Assembly: GCA_015499995.1 (NCBI GenBank)
Contig: JADNRV010000065.1
Span: 124,001-188,000, forward strand
From: Flammula alnicola
Lineage: Eukaryota; Basidiomycota; Agaricomycetes; Agaricales; Strophariaceae
Length of the DNA stretch: 64,000 nucleotides
Direction of reading: 5' to 3'
Part shown: in pieces, positions 10,906-21,027 of the stretch
Numbering within the stretch: position 1 is the first letter of the stretch
Layout: the number at the start of each line of letters is the position of its first letter
The notes under the pieces: generated by a model
The model's database searches: none
What the model was told of the DNA's origin: nothing
What the model saw: the letters and a program-made list of their open reading frames with translations, nothing else
Position numbers and translations under genes: made by a program

Positions 10906-13216
10906 CTACTCAGCTGTGCGTAAAGGATTGCCATGGGAATCGACAGGATTCCCATCGTTGTCGAAGAAATTGCCGTGGTCATCGGTCCACAAGAAAGTCC
11001 CTTTGCTGTGGTCATATCAGTAATACAAATGATGACGGCGAGTGAGTAATTGACATACCGTTTCTTCTTTGCTGACTGTGCATGTTGATGACCAATTTCA
11101 GCCGTCGGAGTATCCGGCTCCTTTCGTTTGCGTGCAGACTTCCTAGTATTAGCGACCACTGGTACTTCAGGCATCCGGACAGTGGCCGAATTCACATCTA
11201 TTCCACTTGGAGCGAGTTTATCAGCAGCTTTTCGGGGCCGTCCACATGCCTTCTTTGCATTACTGTCAGAGGGATGCTGTGAAGGCGGTTCCTGGAGTGG
11301 AGCAGCTGTGTGGTCGATAAGGGGTTCGGATGTCACAGTGTTACTGGAATGGGCAACAATGTTGGTCTCGGGAGTTGTAGTGGAGGTGGAAGTGGCGTCT
11401 GCATTGCGAGAGCTATCGTCAGAGGGGGGATGTGCGTGGAGCAGTGGTTGAGATGCCATGGAATTGATGTCGCTTTGCGATTGAGTTGGAACAGCATCGG
11501 AAGTGAGATTATTGATGGCAGGAGTAGAATCCGCCTTTCGTTTCCCTGCTTTCTTCTTCTTGACAGCTGTTGCAATGGCAGATTGAGGAATGGTCCGATT
11601 GTGGTTCACGGGCGAACGAGTGTTGGAATCTTCAGACCCTCCTGCACGGTTTAACGGCTCAGCGGATACTATATCCTCCACATCAGCATCTTCACCAGCT
11701 GTACGATCCTTCTCTTGTTCATGTTCACGCGTAAGAGTGCGTTCTTGTATGTCATCCTTGGGACGAAATTGAAAGGGTTGAGACAAAGAAAGAAAGTACT
11801 TGAGCAGTAGATACACGTCGGCTGGGTCAGACTTGTAAAGCTCGGGAGACTTCAGAGGTATGGGAATCTTGAATGTTTCAGAGTTGTAAAAATCGTGGGG
11901 ATTTTCAGTAAGAAGATCCCATGGGATCGACGGCATTCCACGATCAGCAGGCCAAGAATAATCTGAATGAATGGCGAGCATAAGTTAGAATGTACATCAC
12001 GTGAAATCAAGTTACATACTCCACACGGCTGCGAGAAATCCTTGAAGCAGCTCAATCAATTGAGAAAGAGAAGCAGCGACAAGGTCGACCTGTGGAAGAA
12101 TCGGAATGCCATCCTTGTTGGGAGGGAATTTGAGTTTGTTGCGTATAGGTTTTCCTGATCACAAATTAAGGGAACGACCATGCGGTTTGGTAGAAGAGCA
12201 ACATACGGGGAAGGACAGCATCAGCGTGCTCAAGCCAAGCGGCTACACGCTCAGTGTGATCAGGAAGCTTTGGGGCCAGGACCGCATCCTTGAGGCAATC
12301 ATATCCCACGTAGATGCTGCCAAAATGAAGGTATGTATGAGTTTCACATAAGGAAAGGCTTGAACAAGGTACTTACGTCGCGCCTTCGATGCCGTCATTT
12401 ATGTCACGGACCGCATATGAGAATGACATATAGGTTGAGCCCAAACGCTTGCGATTGCAGAGGTTCTGCAAAGCGCGAGCAATGAGGTGAGGAAAATGTG
12501 CTTGGTTCCTGTATAAGAATACGCGATGAATGGTATTTCAAAATAAAAAGGTAAGAGTTACTCACGTCTGAATGTCATTGGCTAAATCTTCGATCTTCCT
12601 TTCCCAAACTGAGCAATCAACATCGTCAGAGTCCCAGAGAATTGCCAGAGCCTTGTTTCGAAGACCTCCTCCAACAAGATTGGGATGAGCCTCCGACAAT
12701 TCCTTCATCTTCATCTTGATAAGTTCTTCGTTCTCACTCGCAAACATTTCTCGGGGAGAAAGGTCTCGAGAAATGTAACCACGGCACAGCGAAGGAGATC
12801 ATCGAGTTTCTTCTCAGTAGCAGCAGAATTGGACCCAGAAGATGTCGACGTCGAAACCTTCTTGAACTTCCGGACCATATAATTGCTGTAGTGATTGCTG
12901 AAACGCCGTTGGACTGTCTGTGTGGCATGGGCATTGTCAGAATGGCCTAAACAAGAAAATTTCTAAAAGAACGACATACTTTGATCCACTCTGGCAAAGA
13001 TTCGCCATCCGGAAGAGAGGGAAGATAGTCGAACAAAGGATCTGCCATGATTTCCTTTGCCTTCTCTTCTTTCCATTTGGTAAGTTCACGTGAATGACCA
13101 TCAAAGTTGGGATCACATCGAAAGACTTCTTTCTCGAAAGCAGGGAGATAGGTGTCGATATACTTGATTTGTTCAGGTGTCAAGGGGAAGCGAGTTGCGC
13201 TTCGTCCTTTCGCCAT
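10906..13216 (-). CDS. KDZ-element cargo: AT-hook protein of unknown function
   Basis: ATG at 13216. The exons followed are 13216-12980, 12917-12566, 12508-12377, 12316-12207, 12154-12020, 11962-11059 and 11005-10906, all with GT-AG borders. Coding pieces include LPEWIK then TVQRRFSNHYSNYMVRKFKK, a MFASENEELIKMKMKELSEA segment, GYDCLKDAVLAPKLPDHTER, WPADRGMPSIPWDLL, a long Ser/Thr-rich tail with lysine clusters (KKKKAGKRK), the AT-hook core KKACGRPRK near the C-terminus, and the ending GNFFDNDGNPVDSHGNPL. It probably binds DNA in the nucleus. Anomaly: between LDDLLRC and SPREMFASENEE (about 12740-12790) the frame shifts and no credible intron explains it, so this copy may be frameshifted. Proteins of this layout recur in Agaricomycetes genomes, but I know no function for them. 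Confidence 0.7.
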
Positions 13217-13681
13217 GATAAGATGGAAGAGTTGAAACTGGCCTGAGTCGAGATGGGGAAGATGTGACCGAAGGGAATCTCTCGAGCGTCCAATTTGATT
13301 TATACAATTTTCCGTGGCCTTTTGGCCTCTGAACAGCGATGAAAAGCATAATGGTGACAAGTAAAAGTAATGGCCCAAGGCCACAGTGTAAAAGCGCATA
13401 CCCATGAGAGTGCCACATGCCCATAGTGTAAAAGCGCAAGCGCATGAGAGGGCCACAGGCCCACATTGGTAAAAGCGCAAGCTCAGCGCTCAAGCGCTCA
13501 AGCACTCCTGAGCGATTCTATTTTCGTCTCTGCTGCTTTTTTCTAAATTTAGAATCTCGCTTTGTGCGAGGCCAAAGCAATGCACAAATCTGCATTGAAT
13601 TCAATATAGTGAACGCATTCGCTTTGACATATGCTATTTAATGAACTTCAATCTCTGGTTCTTACCTTAAAATCTGTACCG
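13217..13681. promoter_or_regulatory. Divergent promoter region with a 40-bp tandem repeat
   Basis: The space lies between two genes that read away from each other. At about 13385-13500 a unit containing GTAAAAGCGCA and a CATGAGAG.GCCACA.GCCCA block is repeated about three times at 40-41 base spacing (marks at 13388, 13428 and 13469). It could be a shared control region of the two element genes; that is inference. Confidence 0.5.
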
Positions 13682-14604
13682 ATGTCACCTTCAGTTCGCT
13701 GCAATTTCCTCAAATGCATTGCGCCCAAGCAGACTGTTCCTCGTTGTCCATTTGGCAATACTCACCGCCCAAATATTTATATGGGAGTTGGCAAGGCTGA
13801 AGACCTCGGGAGGCGTTTCTACTATGTATGTTAGCATTCCTGTACAAGAAAACCACTTACTCTTCGCTATTCAGTGTGACGCACACAAGGGACCCGGAAA
13901 GCCATGTGTTGATCACAAGGACACCTTGACACCTATTCTCCCAGAAGTTACACGTAATCGTCTCCGCCATGCCCTAAAGGTCTTCGATGACTGTCGCAAA
14001 GATGGTCTGACAATTGCAGCTGCCACTGAGCAGGGTAAAGCAGTGCTCGGACCAGAGGAACTCCGGGGTATGTCTATTGATATTCAACGCAATTCTAAAC
14101 ATTGATATTCCTACATATTATAGTCGAAAACACAGTCCAGCCTATCAAAACTGGGCAATCGCAATCAGTTGACGTCATTTTATATCTCATGGTGAGTTCC
14201 CTTGCATAACGACAAATTGCATGTCGAATAACCAGTCTTCGCAGAAAAATGATGGATATATCAAGCAAGAAGGTCAAGTTGAAAATGATGCTTACTTCTT
14301 ACTTTCAGATTCCGGTTTATGCGACCTCATGAACTTTCCGTATTCCAGCTGGTCAGTTTACGACCGATTTCGAAAGACATTCTCGGCAATCCCCACATTT
14401 GGCGGTCTGAGCATCACGAAGGGCGAATTTCTGATTTTCCGTCCATCAGCTTTCTCCGACGAGGATTGCGATGACTTGAAAACACTAGTGACACACCTAA
14501 ATTCCCACTGCCCCATCGAGATAGCTGTGATGAACCCAATACGACATGCAGAAGCCGACAAGCCAGAGAGAGGCCCAGAGATACTTGATTGGACCCATTT
14601 GTAA
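13682..14604 (+). CDS. KDZ-element cargo: GRF-type zinc-finger protein, 257 aa
   Basis: Four exons, 13682-13825, 13875-14067, 14124-14191 and 14236-14604, join in frame to 258 codons with GT-AG introns of 44-56 bases. The N-terminus has the spacing of a GRF-like zinc finger: RCNFLKC, then CPFGNTHRPN, then GRRFYYCDAHKGPGKPC, with LGRRFYYC as the GRF core. The rest is not recognised; it contains DLMNFPYSSWSVYDRFRKTF and FLIFRPSAFSDEDCDDL. GRF fingers bind single-stranded nucleic acid in proteins such as endonucleases and topoisomerase III, so a role in DNA handling during transposition is conceivable but not shown. The gene sits head to head with the AT-hook gene and is open throughout. Confidence 0.75.
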
Positions 14605-14704
14605 TAGTCTACAAGGTTGTTAATTACTCTGTCGTAAAATGAATGAATTCGCACCGAGATAGGAATAGCCCCAGATGAGTGGAGAGGATGGCAAGTCGTC
14701 TATA

Positions 14705-15667
14705 TCAAACCTGCAATAGCAGATCAGCAATCATCTGGATCTCATCGACGACGGCGATGTCTGAACAGCGAAAAAACGACAACATCTCGATGGTGCAACT
14801 GAGCAATGGGGCGTCCGCATCAAGATCCACAATCTTCTGCTCCTCACCCATTATCATGTTGCATGGCCGGGCGTACTTGGGGTTGCCTCTGCCCTTCGAG
14901 TCGCTCAGTGGATCCTCTTCGACACCGAGAGGCACGATCCGGCCTGTGTTCAGCTTGTGCCAGATCTCGTGCACGAGCAGGCGGAGGGGACCACAATGCA
15001 TGCCCGATTTGGCCGCAGCCAGTGCCCGTAATGCGTGATGTGTTTTCCCGCTGTTCATCGGCCCCACGTGCATGATGATCTTCCTGTGCATTGCCCGCGC
15101 CATCTGGAACTCGTCAGCAGGGAATGTCCAGCTTGTCGCTTTCGTCAGCCGCTTCAAGAGCCCGAGCGTGCTCTTATGCACCCCAAGCTCTTCCTCCAGC
15201 CGCAGGTTATCGGTCTTGGACGCCCACAAAAAGAATACAGTGCTGTAGATGATGTTGATGCTCGTCGACTCAAGTGGCTGGGAGAGTCGGTCGATGGCGT
15301 AGTATGAATAGCTGGCAGGGTCAGAGAGAGAGCTGGCTTTGACGTCTTTGACAAATCCTTTGAGGAGAATGTCGGCGTCGTCGACAGGTAGACCAAATGA
15401 CACCAAATGGCCGTGGGTGTGAGGTCTGGCAGCCCACTCAGAAACATTGGACTCAAAGAACGTAGTAACACCCTCTTTGGGGATGACAGGGATAGATCGC
15501 ACCGAGGGGCGGTTCCGCGAACTCGACGCAGGTACACCGCTTGCGCATCGAAGAACGTGATAATATCGTGGTGTGCAACGGCCCGGGTTGCCGGGGCCCG
15601 ACATCGTCAAAATCACGTGTGGCAAAAACCAATGTCGGGCTCCAGCATCGCTGACATCACTCGGCAT
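14705..15667 (-). pseudogene. SUV3-like mitochondrial RNA helicase, truncated copy inside the KDZ element
   Basis: About 320 codons are open. From about residue 60 the sequence is clearly SUV3-like: HTHGHLVSFGLPVDDADILL, then SINIIYSTVFFLWAS, the Walker A loop HVGPMNSGKTHHALRAL (usual family form GPTNSGKT), GPLRLLVHEIW, IVPLGVEE, NPKYARPCNM, and the Walker B box AVVDEIQMIAD. It stops seven codons after the Walker B box, so helicase motifs III-VI and the C-terminal domains are missing. The N-terminus is also unlike a normal start; the ATG at 15667 is only the first in-frame one. It is best read as a gene fragment captured by the transposon, uninterrupted by introns. Whether it is expressed is unknown. 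Confidence 0.75.
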
Positions 15668-15692
15668 TCTAAGTATGGAAGATGACGTAGCG

Positions 15693-15736
15693 TGCAACGC
15701 ATTTGCCACAAAATCACGTGTGGCAAATGCGTTGCA
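15693..15736. repeat. 18-bp perfect inverted repeat with an 8-base spacer
   Basis: TGCAACGCATTTGCCACA at 15693-15710 is followed by AAATCACG and then by its exact reverse complement at 15719-15736. A related half-site (CACGTGTGGCAAA) lies at about 15615. It sits between the helicase fragment and the transposase and could form a cruciform or bind a dimeric protein. Confidence 0.7.
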
Positions 15737-16396
15737 TCAAATTCCCACCACTTATAAAATACTTCAAAATATTGAGATTCTATATATTAAGCTTCATATA
15801 ATATAACTAACATTTTGTGAGAAGGAAGAGTAATAAAAACAATTTTTCGGGCCACTGTGCCTCCAATACAATCCATCTACATTATTTCGAGAAGCCCTAC
15901 TATGCCCATGCCGTTTGTGCGCCGTTGGATGTGCTGAGCAGCACAGGACATTCAAACTCCGCTCGAAAATGACATCAACGGCTCGTCCTTCCATGGAAGT
16001 TCCACTGTTCCATCACCTCCATCGTCGTTCATCACGCTGCCCACCAGCCGCAAACATGTATTTACTACTGCATTGTATCTATTTACATTCTGCAATATAC
16101 AATCATTCAATCCTTTTGTTCAACTATCCGTGAATACCCTATCTCACATGCTTGCGTTGTATCGCGACGCGGCGGGGGCCCAAAACAATCTGTTGCATTG
16201 ACAAAAATAACAATAGCCTATGAATCAATGTTGAAATTGCGACAAAAGGCGAAGTGGCGGCCCATCTCACGTGTTGCACTGCATCGCGACGCGGGGGCCA
16301 AAACAGTGTGTTCTTGTCTTGCCATTCCTCCGAGTCAGTAGCTCTGCCACCAACATATAAAATCGGCCACCATGCTACCTTCTCATCATTGCAAAC
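15737..16396 (+). promoter_or_regulatory. Upstream region of the KDZ transposase
   Basis: No gene. A TATAAAAT box at about 16355 lies some 40 bases before the transposase ATG. A sequence of the form ATCTCAC.TG.TTGC.TTG.ATCGCGACGCGG occurs twice, at about 16141 and 16264, as a diverged direct repeat. Confidence 0.5.
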
Positions 16397-19300
16397 ATGG
16401 CTCCGAAATCCTTCAAAGCTTTTCTCTCAGTAATCGACAACACCAAGTCTACTCTTGGAGACCAGGTGGTTGAAGGAACCCAAACTCGTCACGCCACACA
16501 TATCACCATTGCTGGCTCATCCATCTCCACTGATACCTCTGTCCTGCCACTCGATACCCAGCCTCTTCTTCTTCAGGAGTCCACCCCTTTTGTCGATGAT
16601 TCAACTCTTGTTGATGATTCACAACTTCCAGATCTCGTACCCGTTCTATCGGCAAAGAAGCAGGTTTATCAGAATATCTCAAACCACTTTCGTGTACTGA
16701 TTTTTGGTTTAGGCTTCTGCGCTCCTCGAGGAGTTCCGAGTGGTCCTTCCGGAGCTCATTGACCTTGTCCTCGACCATAACGCCAACCCATACTTCGACG
16801 ATGCCTGTTCTTGCAACCGGCCGGGCGCGAAGCACACCACTAAATGCAACGACTGCTTCATGTACCAGATTTCGTGCTCTGAGTGCTTTATCGATGCTCA
16901 TCGTGGCAATCCGATGCACTGGGCTGAAGTCTGGGATGCTCAGCGTGGATTCTTTATTCGTCATGATATATCGAGGCTTCGAACGGAAGGTTATGCCACT
17001 CATCTCGGCCACCATAGATCACACTGCCCGAACCCTGCTTCCGAGACCGACCTCCTGTTCCACTTCATTGACACCAATGGGATCCACAACACCAAGGTTC
17101 GCTTTTGCGGGTGCCCCGGCGCTCCTAAGCGTTATCAGCAGCTCATGAAGATTGGTTTTTTCCCTGCCACACTCGACCGCCCATCCACGGCTTTTTCCTT
17201 TCGGCTTCTCAAGCAATTCCACCTTCTTCATTTGGAATCGAAGACTGCTGCCTATGACTTTATTGGGACCCTGCGGCGTCTCACAGATAACGCCTTTGCC
17301 CAGTCTACTTCGGTAAGCCTCATTGCAATATTTCCTAGAGATTCTGAACTTGACACGGATGTATAGGACCCTTATCCTCAATTTCGTTTGGTTATGCGAG
17401 TTTGGCGGATCCTTCAGGCCAAGAAGCGTCTTGGCCAAGCCCACGGCATTGACACAGTCCTGAAGAATCGCCCAGAGGGGAATCTTCTTGTTTATTGTCC
17501 GGCATGCCCTGAACCGGGGGTCAATATGGAAATGGGCTGGGAGAAAACCCCCTTGCATCTTCGGTATGCATATCTATTTCTCCTTCGACTTTTTACGTGT
17601 TTCATTGTTGAATTAATTTAATTTACAGCCATTTAAACCAGATGCAGCACACGGCTGATGGTAATCACCATGCGAATAAGTACATAAAGAACACCGATCC
17701 TGACGACATTTCATTATTCGAGGGAAAGGCGTACTTTCCTGACGACACAGCCTTCCGTCACTATATCAAACACCTTCCAGCGGGTGATGTTGAGGAGGAG
17801 GTAAGTATTTTTTTATCTCAGGCCTTACATCTTGCTTATGTTTTATTTATCTATAGAAATCGACATGTTCTTATCTTAACGCCGTTAACAAACAGAACCG
17901 AAAGAAGTTCAAGAACATGGATATCACAGGAATTGTCAATATCCAATGTAGCCATGTCTTCATCCAGTCGAGCGTTGACCTTCAACTGGGTGAAAGGTAT
18001 GTAACTTCATATCTTTGCTTCTCAAATAATTCATTGATGATCTCCGGATAGATTTGCAAACACCGACTACGCACTCGCTCACGCAATTCGCCAACGCAAG
18101 ATACCCATCACCTATGACACATCCTCATCCTATAACACCTGCTGTGACCGCGTCGCTTCCTATGACATCTCATGCGCTTACTGCGTCAAGATTGTGGGCC
18201 GCTTCACAAAAAACTTTCATGATCTTCTCGACTCTATCAAGAAAATTCGGTGGCTCATTCCCCTTGTCCATGTTCAAAATCACAAGGACAATTGCACGTA
18301 CTTCTTCTCGTCCGCATATATAGAGAATGTCGGCCACTTCCATGGTGAAACTGCGGAGCATGCCTGGCCTGAACTCAACCAACTCGGCGCGCAAACCCGT
18401 CAAATGAACAATGGCCACCGTCAGGATACTTTGATTGACCATCACGGTGACTGGAACTTCAAGAAGTTAGCCAATATGTGTATGTAGTTCATCGTGTATC
18501 ATTTTAGACTGCAGAATCGAAGGTTGAGTCTATACCTATGCCAGCCGCGACCCTATATGTCGACATCCAGCAAGCTAAACAACTCTTCCTTCAGAAGCGC
18601 GAAGCTTTCAAGAGTCTCTCAGCGCTCTATGCTGATCGTATACCTACTTGGAATAAAGAAAATCGGCAAGCTCGATCGATAGACCCCATAGACAAGGAGG
18701 TTCATTGTGTTTATCGCCAAACCCAGAAGAAAGGTAAGCCGTAAGGCTCGCACTATCATCTTGTGTTGTTTTTGACTTTGTCTTCCATAGTCCCGTCGCA
18801 GTCCCGCATATACCAGATGCTTCTACTTGAGCTAGACGCCAAACCAAGTGCAAAGTCTCTTGGTGATGTCGATACAAAGCTCGCATCCTTTCTCAATGAA
18901 GGCTTGCTTATCTTGGGTCGCCAGTATGTCTTCACTCACTTTCTTCATTCATGAAGCAACCTGACTCTTCTTCAAGACGAAACATTCGCGCTAAGGTTGG
19001 ATTAAAGACTGATGCCGAAAGAAATTCTCAGAAAGATAGGCTGCGAAACCGAATCGACAAATGGCGACAGGAGCAAAAGTCCATTATGCCTCAGGTCGGC
19101 AAATACGTTTTCAAGCAAGCAGTCTCGGGCAAGATGACAGACAATCCAGAAGACGAAGTCCTTTATCTACCTTCCAACTTTACGGAATCCCAACGCCTTG
19201 CTCTCGAGCTTGTTCATCTTGGTGAATATGAACGTCGACTTCACGAAGGCAGTGCCTATGATGCCCTCCGAAATGTTCGAACTGCGGTAAAGACCATTGT

Positions 19301-20494
19301 TGCTCTCCGAGCTGAGAAGAAGGCACAAGCATATGGTCAAACACGTCACACAAGATCTTCTGAACAGATTCGGGATATGGAAGCTCGTCGTGACCTCGCT
19401 ATGGAGGATTACTCAGCCACTCGACTTTCTATGATCTCGTTAGGACTTCCCGAGAACAGTCCCCAATTTCCTCCCCTCGCCATAACCGATACATTTCGAA
19501 AACCCACAAACATCAAACGTGCAGTCGGTGATTCTCGGCGTACAGATGGTCCTATGTGGACAAACACAGGAGTAACTGGTGGTTCACGACTCCCTGCGTC
19601 TGCCACAGGACCTTCAACAGTGGCGGGTTATGCAATTGGAACGCAGACATCAAGGGCAAAGCGTGGGTTTTTCATCTGCATGATAGACATCATACTAATG
19701 CCTTTTAATACAGGACGTGCGGCTCCTATTGGGAAAGGTCCAAAGGGTAAAAAACGCCGTCTTCAAGTTGATAGCTCTGAGAAGGAGAAGGAAGGTATGA
19801 CATTCAAATTGCTAAACATTTGATATCTTTGTGATTAATCATCTCTTATTTCAGTGAAGGAAGGGTGGCTTTGGTCCCTGAAACCAGCCGGTCAGCTTTC
19901 AGAGAAAGAGCTCAAAGAATGGGTCAATGAAGGTGTGTTGATTTCTAATGATTGAAAAGTTTGGTACCGATGAAGGCTTAGGTGATCGCGTTCAATGGTT
20001 TCGCGCCGAGGCGGAAATGGAGCGCTGGCAAGAAGAGTGGGAGAAGACTCAGGCTGATTTCTTGCGGTGCATTCGCTTCTTCGGAAAGATGCATGATGTA
20101 TGGATGCAGCTAGCTGGCTCTAGCTCCAATGGTGGGTCAAAGGCGTACGCGCTAAAGAAGTCAGCTATGTTCAAGACCATGGAACGCAATGCTCGAGACC
20201 ATCTCAATCGCGCTGGCTACAGTCATTTGGTTCTCAAGGACAGTCAAATTCTTGCAGATCTTATTCAAGAAGAACGTTCAAAGCCTGAAAATTCAATTCC
20301 GTACCGTGACTTTGAAGTGAGTAGCTTTCAATGTCGAACTGTGACTTGAAATGGAGGAGCTAATATAATATTCTATTAAGCCACCAGAAAGCGACTCGGA
20401 CTCTGATGATGTAGAAAGGTATCTCATAATCATGCCCATCCTTCTCTCGCTAATTGCTCTGTGAATTAGTTTCGGTATGGATACTACGGACTAA
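16397..20494 (+). CDS. CxC2-type KDZ transposase
   Basis: Starts at the ATG at 16397 (MAPKSFKAFLSVI) and can be spliced through roughly a dozen exons to a TAA at 20492. The N-terminal part has the CxC2 cysteine cluster: ACSCNRPGAKHTTKCNDC, ISCSECFIDAHRGNPMHW, HDISRL, LGHHRSHCPNP and RFCGCPGAP. The KDZ core follows: LNQMQHTADGNHHANKY, NTDPDDISLFEGKAYFP, MDITGIVNIQCSHVF, FANTDYALAHAI, SYDISCAY, IPLVHVQNHKDNCTYFF and HFHGETAEHAWPELNQLG, then TRQMNNGHRQD. The aspartates in these boxes and the glutamate of GETAEHAWPELN are candidates for the acidic catalytic residues (inference). The C-terminal part is charged and helical. It would cut and insert the element in the nucleus. No stop or frameshift was found inside the exons I followed. 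Confidence 0.88.
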
Positions 20495-21019
20495 CTCAAA
20501 CCATCTTTCACATTGGGAAACCCACGATTAAACTCGATTTTGATTAAACACACTCCGGATTAAATGCACTCCGGATTAAATGCACTCTGGATTAAACACG
20601 CTCCGGATTAAACATGTCCTCTGATTAAACCCGGCCTTGGAAACCCTTTATCTCAATCTCTTCGCACCCTGGTCAACCTCGATTGCCACTTCATACCTCC
20701 CTCGGTCTTCTCCTTGTTTAATATCCATGGCAGTTCATTTCGTTCTGATTAAACATTGCTTCACACCTCTCTTAGTCATCTCCTTGCTTAAATGCCCAAC
20801 TATTTAAACAGTCTCCTTTTGAATGCCTTTCTTTTATCATACTCTGTAGATTTAAACCGCCTTTTAAACCACCTTTTAAACACATCCATGGATTAAACCT
20901 CTCTACCGTAGTAGTTTCCAGCTTTGTAATTAGCTTAATCTGTGTTTAATCAATGTTCGCGTTTAATCTGAATTTCCTTATGCATGGTCGAAAGATTAAT
21001 CAGAATCGATACGGTTACG
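20495..21019. repeat. Right subterminal TTAAAC repeat region of the KDZ element
   Basis: No gene. GGATTAAA(C/T) plus CACTCC is repeated in tandem at about 20530-20630 with a unit of 16-18 bases. Dispersed TTTAAAC and GATTAAAC copies follow up to the terminus, including three TTTTAAAC.. units at 20855-20885. Composition matches the left end. Confidence 0.8.
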
Positions 21020-21027
21020 GCCTCCTG
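21020..21027. repeat. Right 8-bp target-site duplication GCCTCCTG
   Basis: Matches 10331-10338. Confidence 0.9.

Larger units (their letters stand above)
10339..21019. mobile_element. 10.68 kb KDZ-type DNA transposon with additional genes
   Basis: The element is bounded by an 8-bp duplication (GCCTCCTG) and interrupts an exon of a TPR-CHAT gene. Its ends are imperfect inverted repeats of about 55-60 bases: the left end and the reverse complement of the right end share GATTAA, CTTT, ACCATGC, TAAGG and GATTAAA in register. It carries a CxC2-KDZ transposase (16397-20494), a divergently transcribed AT-hook and GRF gene pair (10906-14604), a truncated SUV3-like helicase (14705-15667) and TTAAAC-rich subterminal regions. 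An 8-bp duplication and large size with companion genes are known features of KDZ elements. The transposase frame looks open across its introns, so the element may be autonomous. Confidence 0.88.

Noticed and set aside
11082..11772. Plus-strand frames opposite the AT-hook exon
   Set aside because: Antisense of a GC-rich coding exon; low-complexity, no motif.
12765..12790. A 23-base intron that would restore the AT-hook gene frame
   Set aside because: GT-AG borders exist but 23 bases is far below any usual fungal intron length.
14358..14654. Minus-strand frame opposite the GRF gene's last exon
   Set aside because: Antisense shadow of a well-supported exon.
10906..15667. TET/JBP dioxygenase as KDZ cargo
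   Set aside because: Known as a companion of some KDZ elements, but no HxD...H iron-binding pattern was found in either cargo gene.
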